From Variovorax paradoxus (GTDB lineage: Bacteria > Pseudomonadota > Gammaproteobacteria > Burkholderiales > Burkholderiaceae_C): 64,000 bases of DNA. Position 1 is the stretch's first letter. The number at the start of each line of letters is the position of its first letter. Of the stretch, positions 22,169 to 30,457 are shown piece by piece. The stretch spans positions 1,550,001 to 1,614,000 of the forward strand of contig CP063166.1 of assembly GCA_016806145.1 (NCBI GenBank), in the 5' to 3' direction. Both the position numbers and the translations under genes were made by a program. The notes beneath the pieces are model-generated. The model did no database searches. It saw nothing but the letters and a program-made list of their open reading frames with translations, and was not told the origin of the DNA.

Positions 22169-24178
22169 GTGATTAATCGTCTGGCAGAGCGGTTGCTCGG
22201 ATTGCCTAGACCTGCCAAACGGTTATTGGCGCTGTGCGTGGATGCACTCGTGTGTGTACTGTGCGTCTGCTTTGCGTTAAGCCTGCGCTTTGAGCAATGG
22301 ATGCTCCCTCGGGGGTCACAATGGTGGGCGGCAACGATGGCGGTGTTGATTGCACTGCCGCTGTTCACGGTGTTCGGCTTGTACCGCGCGATTTTTCGCT
22401 ATGCGGGTGCACCAGCGGTCTTGGCGATCTTGCGGGCGTGTGCGTTGTTCGGGCTCGCCTATGCCGTACTTTTTACTGTCTTCGGCGTCAGCACGGTGCC
22501 GCGCACGGTAGGGCTCGTGGTTCCATTGCTGCTCTTCATGTGCATCGGCGGTCTCCGCATGCTGGCGCGCTATTGGCTCGGCGGCATGTACATGAGCGCA
22601 GTCCAGCGCAAGTCGCTGCCGCAGGTGGTCATCTATGGTGCGGGCGGCGCTGGGCTGCAACTCGCGGCAGCGCTCGCCCAGAGTCGCGACATGCTGGTGC
22701 GAGCGTTCATCGACGATGCAAAGCATCTTCATGGCAGTACCCTCAACGGCATCAGGATTCAACCGCCAAGCTGGTTGCGAGAGAACGCCGCGATGCTCGG
22801 GATCTCGGACGTCTTGTTGGCGATGCCCTCTACCAGCAGGTCACGGCGAGCCGAGATCCTGCATGATTTGCTTCCCCTCCATCTGCATGTACGTACGCTG
22901 CCCGCGCTCGCCGACCTGGCCAATGGCCGCGTTCAAGTTCATGACTTGGTCGAAGTCGATATCGAGGATCTGCTGGGCCGTGATCCTGTCGCGCCGGTCG
23001 ACGATCTACTGCACAAGCACATACGGCACCAGGTGGTATTGGTCACAGGCGCCGGCGGTTCGATCGGCAGCGAGCTCTGCCGGCAGATCGTCAAACTTTC
23101 GCCGTCGAAGCTGCTGTTGGTGGAGCTGACGGAGTTTGCGCTTTATGCCATTCATCAAGAACTAGAGGCGATGAGTCCGGAGGTCCAGATCATCCCTCTC
23201 CTGGCCTCGGTGCGAGACCCGGCACGCCTGCGCGAAATCATGCGTACTTGGCGGCCCGATACCGTCTACCACGCGGCCGCTTACAAGCACGTACCGCTCG
23301 TCGAGCACAACCCTGTCGAAGGCGTTCGGAACAACTCGCTGGGTACGCTTTTGGCGGCGCAGGTCGCAATGGAATGCCAGGTTCGCCGATTCGTGCTAGT
23401 GAGTACCGACAAGGCGGTGCGGCCGACCAATATCATGGGAGCGAGCAAGCGCTTGGCCGAACTCGCCTTGCAAGGGTTGGCACAGCAGCCTTCAGGAACC
23501 TGCTTTTCGATGGTGCGCTTCGGCAATGTCCTGGGCTCTAGCGGCTCGGTGGTTCCGTTGTTTCGCCGGCAGATCAAGGCTGGTGGCCCGATTACTTTGA
23601 CGCACGCCGATATCACCCGTTACTTCATGACGATCCCGGAGGCGGCGCAACTCGTCATCCAGGCCGGCGCTATGGCGCAAGGTGGAGACGTCTTCGTTCT
23701 CGACATGGGCGAGCCAGTTCGAATCATCGATCTGGCCCGGAGACTGGTGGAGCTGTCGGGGCGAACCGTTCGTGACGAGAGTGCCCCTGACGGAGACATT
23801 GAACTTCGCATTACGGGTCTGCGACCGGGTGAAAAGCTCTACGAAGAGCTTCTCATCGGGGACAACGCGATGCAGACCACGCACTCTCGGGTGATGAAGG
23901 CCCACGAGCCTTGCCCACCTGCCGAGGAGCTATGGCGGCAGTTCGCAATGTTGGGGGCCATCCTCGATCGCAACGATGTACCGGCGCTCAAGCACGCGCT
24001 GGCGCAGATGCTTCCAGGATACCAGCCGCACGCGGAGGTGGTCGACTGGGTGCATTTGGAAAGGCACTCGGCAAACGCAGTGCTGTTGTGTGACACCGAT
24101 CCGGATTCAGACGTCATCGGTGGTGAGGTCCTGCTGGACGGCTCTCCTCGGGTTGCCGGAGCTGCTCTGGTGGCTTGA
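22169..24178 (+). CDS. pglF: Membrane UDP-GlcNAc 4,6-dehydratase, PglF/WbpM-like
   Basis: A 669-residue protein with four N-terminal membrane segments (about residues 15–120), a Rossmann-like middle domain (VVIYGAGGAGLQLAAAL) and a C-terminal SDR dehydratase domain. That domain has VTGAGGSIGSELCRQI and STDKAVRPTNIMGASKR, with Met in place of the usual Tyr. It should form UDP-4-keto-6-deoxy-GlcNAc for the PglE/PglD-like enzymes. The start is GTG 22169, supported by an AGGAG ribosome site six bases upstream. The 214-base gap before it holds nothing recognisable. Confidence 0.9.
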   Translation: MINRLAERLLGLPRPAKRLLALCVDALVCVLCVCFALSLRFEQWMLPRGSQWWAATMAVLIALPLFTVFGLYRAIFRYAGAPAVLAILRACALFGLAYAVLFTVFGVSTVPRTVGLVVPLLLFMCIGGLRMLARYWLGGMYMSAVQRKSLPQVVIYGAGGAGLQLAAALAQSRDMLVRAFIDDAKHLHGSTLNGIRIQPPSWLRENAAMLGISDVLLAMPSTSRSRRAEILHDLLPLHLHVRTLPALADLANGRVQVHDLVEVDIEDLLGRDPVAPVDDLLHKHIRHQVVLVTGAGGSIGSELCRQIVKLSPSKLLLVELTEFALYAIHQELEAMSPEVQIIPLLASVRDPARLREIMRTWRPDTVYHAAAYKHVPLVEHNPVEGVRNNSLGTLLAAQVAMECQVRRFVLVSTDKAVRPTNIMGASKRLAELALQGLAQQPSGTCFSMVRFGNVLGSSGSVVPLFRRQIKAGGPITLTHADITRYFMTIPEAAQLVIQAGAMAQGGDVFVLDMGEPVRIIDLARRLVELSGRTVRDESAPDGDIELRITGLRPGEKLYEELLIGDNAMQTTHSRVMKAHEPCPPAEELWRQFAMLGAILDRNDVPALKHALAQMLPGYQPHAEVVDWVHLERHSANAVLLCDTDPDSDVIGGEVLLDGSPRVAGAALVA

Positions 24179-24224
24179 TCGGATTGCTTGACTCGCGTGC
24201 CTTAGGACGACTAAAAAATAAGCG

Positions 24225-24262
24225 ACAAGGCGGCCCGTTGCTTCAGCAACGGGCCGCCTTGT
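24225..24262. terminator. Bidirectional rho-independent terminator between the convergent pglF-like and gfcCD-like genes
   Basis: A perfect 17-bp stem (24225–24241 with 24246–24262) and a TTCA loop. A run of A precedes it (24213–24218) and a run of T follows, so it can work in both directions. It separates the polysaccharide gene cluster from the oppositely transcribed gfc/yjb operon. Confidence 0.9.
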
Positions 24263-24347
24263 TTTTGATGTGAGTGCCTTCGAACGCAGTGCGGAGGAAC
24301 TGGAGTTCTCGACCCGTTCCGCAGTCCACAGTAGCCGATCCTCCGCC

Positions 24348-27300
24348 TCAGCGAGCCCCTTCGAAGTTCAAAATATTGTCCCCCGCCCGCGGCGGATTGC
24401 TCTCCGGAGCCCCGATCGAGAAGGCCTTCGGATCCCTGATCGACGTCATGTCGTAAAGCGGATTGATCCGGCCCAGCTTCGCGCCACCGTCCCGAATGAG
24501 CGGCGACCAATTGAACGCGGCCGTGAACTTGCTCGACTTCGGCAGGAAGGCGTCGAAAGGCACCGCCACGTAGATGCCCTTGTCGAAGCTGCCTTCGCCG
24601 AACTCACGCGACGACACGTTCGTCTTCGTCGCGTAGGCGCCGAGCACCACGCCGTTGTCGAAGCTCTTGCTGACGTTGAGCGTGACGCCCTTGTCGCCGG
24701 CGAGGTACTGACCCACGCTGACTGTTGCGCGAACGCCGTTCCAGCCCGTGTCCCAGTACAGCGTGGCGTGGCCCGTGTTGACCTTGTAGTCGCGCAGACC
24801 GAAGTCCTGCGCGAAGTCGCGTTGCCGTACATGGTTGATGTCAATGCCGAAAGCGATACGGCTGCGTGACGGGCGATAGAGCCATTCAGCGCCGACGCCC
24901 GCGAACATGGGTTCGAGTGCGCCACCATAGACGCTGTAGTACTGATCTTCCGCCAGGCGGCCCACATGCGTGAGCTGGAACACCGGCAAGGTGAGCCGCT
25001 TCGTCGTGGCGTACTCACGCTGGAAGGTCCGCACGCGCGGCAGATTGCTGGGGGCGGTGTAGCTGAACTTGTCGAAGTTGTCGAACATGCGCCAGTTGAG
25101 AGCGCCATTGAACCAGGTGCTGTCGGTGAACCGGTACTCGAGAACCGCTTGAATGCCGATTTGGTAAAGCAGGAAGGCGTCCGGGCCGCCGACGATCTGA
25201 GAGGTGCTGGGCGTGATGCCGAACGTGTAGCGTTCACGCTTGCGTTCCCATGGCGCCATCGGCGCAGGCGCCGTCGCCGTGGCAGTGGCCACATTGGTCG
25301 ACGAACCATCCTCTGCCTTCTGCGGCGCATTGACGGATGCGCTCGCCGCCGTGGCGGCGACGGCAGGCAGAGGCTGCATGTCTTCGCTGCTGTCCACGTT
25401 GGGTGCGTACTCGCGCTGGCCAACAGCACGCTTCTCGCTCGGAGTCATCGCCCTGTAGTGCTCGTTGACCCACTCGTCGCGATTGATCACTTGCGCGTGC
25501 AGAGAGAGCCCGCGTTCGCGGTAGTGGAGGACGAAGTACTTGATCGAGGCCGGCGCGTCGCGATGCAGCAGCGCGGTGATGGTCTCGACGCGTGCTTCGC
25601 GATAGACCGTCAAGCTTTCGCTGATCCAGACATGCAGCTTGTCGCCCTGCGGGGCGATGCGCTGCACGGTCCATTCGGTACGGGCCTCGATGTCCGCCGC
25701 GGTGGTCGGCCAGCCAGGCGGCGCTTTGGGTGCTTCGGGCGTGAAGCGTGGCAGCGGCGCATCGAGCGCCTTGGGGGACTGGAGCTTGGCGAGATTGGTC
25801 GAGAGCGAGACGCCGAGCATGACCTTGTCGCCGCGTTCGAAGCCCAGGGAGAACGACAGTCCGGGCGCGTAGCGGTACTCGAGCCCCACGTTGAACGGGG
25901 TTCGCTGGCGCTGATTGATGCCCGACGGCTCGTGCTGATAGTCGTTGCCGTCGTATTCGAGCTTCAGGGTCAGCGGGTCCCAGGGAGTACGCCATTCGAC
26001 GCCGCCGAAAAGCGCTGCGGGCCCGCGGAAGAAGCTGTTGAAGTTGGCCTGGCCGCCGGTGGTGGCTGTGCTGCCGGGACGTGTTCTGAAGCGATTGCTG
26101 ACGGCGATCAGCGGATTCTTGATGTTGCCGCTGCTGCCCATGTAGCCCCAGCCGATGCCGAGGCTGAAATCGAAGTCGCCGTAGCGTTTGCTGGCGACGA
26201 GGTATTCGGACGAGAACAGGCCGGTACCGCCGAAGTCGCGGAATCCGAGCGCGAGTTCCGGCACGTAGGCCGACTCCTTGGCGAGCCGGACCTTGAAATC
26301 GATACTCTTGTCCTTGTTCGATTGGCCCGTGGTGCTTGCCGCGTAGGCCTGGTTGCTGATCGAGGTGTAGCGAAAGCCTGCCTCGAGCCAGTCCAGCGGC
26401 TGGAACATGAAGTTCAGCCGCGAGTAGGGATAGACGTTGGTGAGCGAGAGCCGGAAGTCTCCGAGCTCCCCCATGCGCGCTGAAGGCGTTTGGAGGAGGC
26501 CGGTTTCGCCCCAGTCGTTGGCGCTGGTCCGGAAGACCTTGGGCGTGGGCACCGGCTCAGGCAGCACGGAGCGCACAGGCGCGTAGTGGGTTGCGTCGAC
26601 GCCTTTTCGTGTGTCGAGGGACGTGATCAGCGGCGCGCGCTTGTCGGCGGCGGGCGCCGGCGCGACAGCATCGAGCGCAGCGGCATCCAGGACCTGGGGC
26701 GAGGGCCCCTGGGTCGCCAGGAACTTGATCATCCCCTCCGACGCCGCGACCAGATCCGGCATGGCTCGCGGCGCGGCCCAGATCCAGGATCCAGGCGCGG
26801 GTTCGTCCGATGGCTGCGCGTTCCAGGGCGCGACAGCGACGCGTGCGGTGCGGCCATCGGGCTGCGCCACCCAGGCCCAATCGGCGGCGGGAAGATCGCA
26901 GGCGTTGGCATAGTCCAAGGCGCTGCGGCCGGCCTCGTGCCGGACATGGCAGAGCTCGCCGTTGGAACGCACCACGGCGATCGTCTTCAGTTCAGGCGGG
27001 CCTGCCACGAATTGCTGGCCGGCCGACAGGACGGGGTCCTCCGCGGGATGAGTTTCCAGCCACCGAGGGTCGACGATGCCCAGAGCCACGCGCCCGGTCA
27101 CGGGCAGGCCTTGCAGCCAGGTGATCAGTGCAAGCCGGTCGACCTGGTCCGCACGAGGAGCGCGGCGGGCTTCGGCCTCGAGGCGGACCAGCAGGGTGTT
27201 CTTCAGGAACTGCTGCGCCAGCCGCTCCTCGGGAACACGCCATGAGAGTCCGGGGGATGCCGTCTCCGGCGGCTGCCGCAGCAGCCAGGTGCTGAAGCGC

Positions 27301-27461
27301 TCGCCGGCGCGGACATCGGCGTCCGAGCGCGTGGTTGGGCCGTTCGAAGGTGCCGTACCGCTTTGCTGGGCCCAAGCGCCGCATGTGACGAGCAGCGCGC
27401 ACGCCGCCGCTATGTGACGGGGCCAATGGGAATGCCGAGGGGATGGGCCTCGCGAGCTCAT
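24348..27461 (-). CDS. GfcC–GfcD (YjbG–YjbH) fusion, capsule/exopolysaccharide outer-membrane protein
   Basis: A 1037-residue secreted protein. A signal peptide is visible (HIAAACALLVTCGAWAQQ, cut after AWA). Residues of roughly 60–200 resemble GfcC/YjbG (VTGRVALGIVDPRWLE, LKTIAVVRSNGELCHVRHEA). From about residue 350 to the end it resembles the YjbH/GfcD beta-barrel family, opening at DWGETGLLQTPSARMGELGD. In E. coli these are two genes. ATG 27461 is chosen because it overlaps the upstream stop (ATGA) and starts just before the signal peptide. The exact role in polysaccharide export or processing is not established. Confidence 0.82.
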   Translation of the reverse strand: MSSRGPSPRHSHWPRHIAAACALLVTCGAWAQQSGTAPSNGPTTRSDADVRAGERFSTWLLRQPPETASPGLSWRVPEERLAQQFLKNTLLVRLEAEARRAPRADQVDRLALITWLQGLPVTGRVALGIVDPRWLETHPAEDPVLSAGQQFVAGPPELKTIAVVRSNGELCHVRHEAGRSALDYANACDLPAADWAWVAQPDGRTARVAVAPWNAQPSDEPAPGSWIWAAPRAMPDLVAASEGMIKFLATQGPSPQVLDAAALDAVAPAPAADKRAPLITSLDTRKGVDATHYAPVRSVLPEPVPTPKVFRTSANDWGETGLLQTPSARMGELGDFRLSLTNVYPYSRLNFMFQPLDWLEAGFRYTSISNQAYAASTTGQSNKDKSIDFKVRLAKESAYVPELALGFRDFGGTGLFSSEYLVASKRYGDFDFSLGIGWGYMGSSGNIKNPLIAVSNRFRTRPGSTATTGGQANFNSFFRGPAALFGGVEWRTPWDPLTLKLEYDGNDYQHEPSGINQRQRTPFNVGLEYRYAPGLSFSLGFERGDKVMLGVSLSTNLAKLQSPKALDAPLPRFTPEAPKAPPGWPTTAADIEARTEWTVQRIAPQGDKLHVWISESLTVYREARVETITALLHRDAPASIKYFVLHYRERGLSLHAQVINRDEWVNEHYRAMTPSEKRAVGQREYAPNVDSSEDMQPLPAVAATAASASVNAPQKAEDGSSTNVATATATAPAPMAPWERKRERYTFGITPSTSQIVGGPDAFLLYQIGIQAVLEYRFTDSTWFNGALNWRMFDNFDKFSYTAPSNLPRVRTFQREYATTKRLTLPVFQLTHVGRLAEDQYYSVYGGALEPMFAGVGAEWLYRPSRSRIAFGIDINHVRQRDFAQDFGLRDYKVNTGHATLYWDTGWNGVRATVSVGQYLAGDKGVTLNVSKSFDNGVVLGAYATKTNVSSREFGEGSFDKGIYVAVPFDAFLPKSSKFTAAFNWSPLIRDGGAKLGRINPLYDMTSIRDPKAFSIGAPESNPPRAGDNILNFEGAR

Positions 27462-28222
27462 GTCCCAGCGCTCGCCGGGGCGCCGGTTGCCGGCGTGGGA
27501 GGTGTCCAGCGCTCGAAGCTCATACACAGATTGTTGGAGATGCACTGCTCGGAATAGATGACAACAGGTGTGCCTGTCTTGTTCGAGATTCCGAATCGGG
27601 CGGCAGGAAGAGAGGCGCTTGCCGGACGCGAGACGCTGCGCTCCTCATACCACTGAAGCGACTTCGGGTCCGTGCCGGCAATCGCGCTGTCGCCGGGCGC
27701 CGGTATGGAGATGCGGGTGATTTCGTCGTTGATGCCGAATCGATAGCCAGGCATGACGTCGCGCTCGCGTTCGTAGCGCTGCACGGGGGCGCTACCGGCG
27801 TTCGAAGCCGTGGTGGGCCAAGCGGGCCAGTTGGCAATGCGAACGGCTCGCCAGTCCGTGGAAAGCCCGGTGGTGCCGATCAGGCGGCCATTCAACAACC
27901 GAATGATTTCGCCGCCGCCGCTGTACCAGACTTCGACAGCGCCTTCGGGTCGCTGGTCCAGGTAGCCAAGCACCATGTAAAGGGTGCGGCCCGAGATGTT
28001 GGCCCGCAGATACGCGAAATTGGGATTGAAAGTCGGCGAGGATGCCGACGTCTGCCCTCTATAGAGGGCGCGTGCTGTGTCCAGCATCGCGGAAGAACCG
28101 GAAGAACAACCGCCAACGCCCAAAAAAAACGTTGCCAAAAGGCAACATTTTATAAGTCGCGTGGCGATACCGACGCGGGGACTTTTTAGCGAATGCCCTC
28201 CGTCAAGGAGGGCTCGCGGCAT
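27458..28222 (-). CDS. yjbF: YjbF/GfcB family lipoprotein
   Basis: A 254-residue predicted lipoprotein with a hydrophobic N-terminal stretch and lipobox LGVGGC near residue 39. The mature part has YjbF features: YRGQTSASSPTFNPNFAYLR, then WYSGGGEIIRLLNGRLIGTTGL, where family members have 'dGRivrT.GL'. It overlaps the stop of the upstream yjbE-like gene and the start of the gfcCD fusion, so the three are one operon. The long N-terminus before the signal suggests that the true start may be an alternative codon further in, but none is clear. Confidence 0.83.
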   Translation of the reverse strand: MPRALLDGGHSLKSPRVGIATRLIKCCLLATFFLGVGGCSSGSSAMLDTARALYRGQTSASSPTFNPNFAYLRANISGRTLYMVLGYLDQRPEGAVEVWYSGGGEIIRLLNGRLIGTTGLSTDWRAVRIANWPAWPTTASNAGSAPVQRYERERDVMPGYRFGINDEITRISIPAPGDSAIAGTDPKSLQWYEERSVSRPASASLPAARFGISNKTGTPVVIYSEQCISNNLCMSFERWTPPTPATGAPASAGT

Positions 28223-28482
28223 CAGCGCGTGGTGCCAGTCGTGCCGGTGGTGCCGGTGCCGGGGATCAGGCCGAAGCCGCCGCCCGAATTGCCACCGTTG
28301 CCGCTCACGGCTGCGACGAACAGAGCCGCGCCTGCAGCAGCAGCGATCTTCTCTCCATCCGTGAAGCTGCCTTGCGCGTTGTTCGTGGCGGTGTTGCCGC
28401 CAGCAGGAGCGGTCTGAGCGAACGCCGACGAGGCCGCCAGGGCGGACAGAGCGACAGCTGCAAGCAGTTGGTTGGTCTTCAT
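28222..28482 (-). CDS. yjbE: YjbE/GfcA-like small secreted protein
   Basis: An 86-residue protein with a clear signal peptide (MKTNQLLAAVALSALAASSAFA, cut after AFA). A short Asn/Thr-rich segment, a hydrophobic glycine/alanine stretch and a Gly-Thr tail (GTGTTGTTGTTR) follow, like the threonine-rich GfcA/YjbE proteins. ATG 28482 is supported by an AGAGGA ribosome site; the longer frame upstream is not credible. First gene of the − strand gfc/yjb operon. Function is unknown even in E. coli. Confidence 0.78.
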   Translation of the reverse strand: MKTNQLLAAVALSALAASSAFAQTAPAGGNTATNNAQGSFTDGEKIAAAAGAALFVAAVSGNGGNSGGGFGLIPGTGTTGTTGTTR

Positions 28483-28863
28483 AAGGGATCCTCTCAAAGA
28501 TTTTTTAGGCAATCGATTCGAGAGTAGCAGCATTGAAAGTGGGTCGCAACCCGTTTGCACTCGGTTTCTTCTCTGTGACCCGATGCGGGCCGCATCCGTG
28601 AAAAAGGTTACGCATCTGATGTTACGTAGCGACAGGCGTGACGTCGACCGTAACGGGGCCTTCGAAACGCTCGAAATCCACCGTGTTCCGGGGGCTGTTG
28701 GCCAAATTCGCATCAAAAAAGACCAATGAAATCAAACGCTTAGATGCCTTGAGCGCGGGTTGTTGGCTCCAGCGCGCCACGCAGGCATCGATCCTGCGTT
28801 TGCGTAAACCAACGTTAACTTTTTTCAGACCCGCAACCCAGTTGCCGCACCGGGAGACCCAAG
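28483..28863. other. Divergent intergenic region, yjbE-like gene and LuxR-type regulator
   Basis: 381 bases without a gene. It must hold the control regions of both divergent units. It is less GC-rich than the flanks and contains the weak promoter candidate noted separately. No inverted repeat long enough to call an operator was found by eye. Confidence 0.6.
28521..28549 (-). promoter_or_regulatory. Possible sigma-70 promoter of the yjbE/gfc operon
   Basis: On the − strand, TTGCGA and TACTCT are spaced by 17 bases, which would place the transcript start about 30 bases before the yjbE ATG. The −10 box is a weak match (three of six positions), so this is only a candidate. Confidence 0.3.
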
Positions 28864-29601
28864 GTGGAAATTCTGTTGGAAAAGACCGACGCCAGCGTGA
28901 TGGCGAGGAATTCGAAGTTCCAGAGCGTGCTGATCGTCCATGACGATCTTCAGGTGACCGAGCGTCTGCGTACCGTCGTGTCGGTGCTCGAGCCCCGAGC
29001 CCGCGTGCTGGTCGCCCGCTCGTGCGCCCAGGCCCGCGAGATCCTGGCGCGCAGTTCCTGCTCGCTGGCGCTGGTCGGCATGGACCTGCCCGAGGACGGC
29101 GGTGTCTCGACGATCCTGCATCTGCGCGAGGCGCACCCGCACATGGAGCGCATCGCCGTCTCGGCGCTGCCCGATACGCAGCGTGTGCGCGCCGCGGTCT
29201 CGGCCGGCGTGGCGGGCTACCTGCTCACCGATGCGCTCGACACCGAACTGGTCTTCCTGCTGCGCTCGCTCGAGCGCGGCGGTGCGGCCATGGACCCGCG
29301 CGTCGCCCGTTGCGTGCTCGAACGCATGTTCGGCACGCCGCGCCGCGCGCCGGCCAGCAGCAGCACGCAGGTGCCGTCGGCCGCCGCCGAGACCGAAGCG
29401 CCGAAGTCCGTGCTGTCGGTCAGCGAGCTCAAGGTGCTGAACCTGATCGCGCAGGGCTGGAGCAATCGGCAGATCGCCGAGGCCTTCTACCTCTCGATCA
29501 ACACGATCGAGTTCCACGCCAAGAGCATCTACCGCAAGCTCGCGGTCAAGTCGCGCACGCAAGCCGTTCGCGAAGCGATGCAGCACGGCCTGCTGAACTG
29601 A
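28864..29601 (+). CDS. LuxR-type response regulator with degenerate receiver domain
   Basis: A 245-residue regulator with an N-terminal receiver-like domain (residues about 20–140) and a C-terminal LuxR/FixJ helix-turn-helix (SVSELKVLNLIAQGWSNRQI through SINTIEFHAKSIYRKL). The acidic pair Asp27–Asp28 is kept. The position of the phosphoacceptor aspartate is Gly72 (LALVGMDLPEDGG), and the conserved lysine is Thr in GYLLTDA, so normal phosphorylation is unlikely. It starts at GTG 28864 with GGGAG seven bases upstream; an in-frame ATG at 28900 is the alternative. It is divergent from the gfc/yjb operon, with no sensor kinase nearby. Confidence 0.85.
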   Translation: MEILLEKTDASVMARNSKFQSVLIVHDDLQVTERLRTVVSVLEPRARVLVARSCAQAREILARSSCSLALVGMDLPEDGGVSTILHLREAHPHMERIAVSALPDTQRVRAAVSAGVAGYLLTDALDTELVFLLRSLERGGAAMDPRVARCVLERMFGTPRRAPASSSTQVPSAAAETEAPKSVLSVSELKVLNLIAQGWSNRQIAEAFYLSINTIEFHAKSIYRKLAVKSRTQAVREAMQHGLLN

Positions 29602-29614
29602 ATCTCCCCTCGTG

Positions 29615-29646
29615 AAGCGCCCGCGGTCGCAAGCCGCGGGCGCTTT
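29615..29646 (+). terminator. Terminator after the LuxR-type regulator
   Basis: A GC-rich 12-bp stem (29615–29626 with 29634–29645) and a seven-base loop, directly after the stop codon. The following T-run is short, so efficiency is uncertain. Confidence 0.65.
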
Positions 29647-29825
29647 CGCGCGCGCTCGTTCCGTTCATCGATAGCCCATCGATCACGAGCGGACGGCACC
29701 CCGCCGATGTCGGATCGGAGCGTCATTCGCGCGACCGCGCGGTCCTGCAACCGTTGAATTCGCACGTTGCGCCCCGCTACAATCGTCGGTTGACCCTGCT
29801 CCAGCGAAGAAGATAGAGGATCCCC

Positions 29826-30443
29826 ATGAGTGACATGACCGCCGGCTCCCCCCGGATCGACACAAGCAAGCGGACCTGGTTGATCGCGTCCGGCTGTGCC
29901 GGTGCAGTGGGAGGCGTGGCCACCGCGATTCCCTTTGTCAGCACGTTCCAGCCCTCCGAAAAGGCCAAGGCCGCCGGCGCTGCCGTCGAGGTCGACATCT
30001 CCGGCCTGAAGGTCGGCGAGAAAGTCACCGTCGAGTGGCGCGGCAAGCCGGTCTGGATCCTCAAGCGCTCCCCGGAGCAGATCGCCGAGCTCCCGAAGCT
30101 CGATGCGCAGCTCGCGGACCCGCAGTCCAAGCGTCATCCCGACGAATTCACGCCCAAGTACGCCCAGAACGAGCACCGCTCGATCAAGCCCGACGTGCTG
30201 GTCGTGGTCGGCATCTGCACCCACCTCGGCTGCTCGCCGGTGGACCGCCTGCAGTCCGGCCCGCAGCCCTCGCTGCCCAACGACTGGGAAGGCGGCTTCC
30301 TCTGCCCTTGCCACGGTTCCACGTTCGACCTGGCCGGCCGCGTCTTCAAGAACAAGCCCGCGCCCGACAACCTGCCTGTGCCGCCGCACATGTACCTGTC
30401 GGACACCAAGCTCCTGATCGGTGAAGACTCCAAGAAGGCCTGA
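29826..30443 (+). CDS. petA: Ubiquinol–cytochrome c reductase, Rieske iron–sulfur subunit
   Basis: A 205-residue Rieske protein of the cytochrome bc1 complex. The 2Fe–2S ligands are in CTHLGC (Cys131, His133) and CPCHGS (Cys160, His163), with the disulfide cysteines in the same loops. The N-terminus has a hydrophobic anchor (residues 18–38) preceded by a twin-arginine-like stretch reduced to DTSKRTW. AGAGGA precedes the ATG. It heads the petABC operon, with petB 14 bases downstream. Confidence 0.97.
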   Translation: MSDMTAGSPRIDTSKRTWLIASGCAGAVGGVATAIPFVSTFQPSEKAKAAGAAVEVDISGLKVGEKVTVEWRGKPVWILKRSPEQIAELPKLDAQLADPQSKRHPDEFTPKYAQNEHRSIKPDVLVVVGICTHLGCSPVDRLQSGPQPSLPNDWEGGFLCPCHGSTFDLAGRVFKNKPAPDNLPVPPHMYLSDTKLLIGEDSKKA

Positions 30444-30457
30444 GGCAGAAGAAGAAC

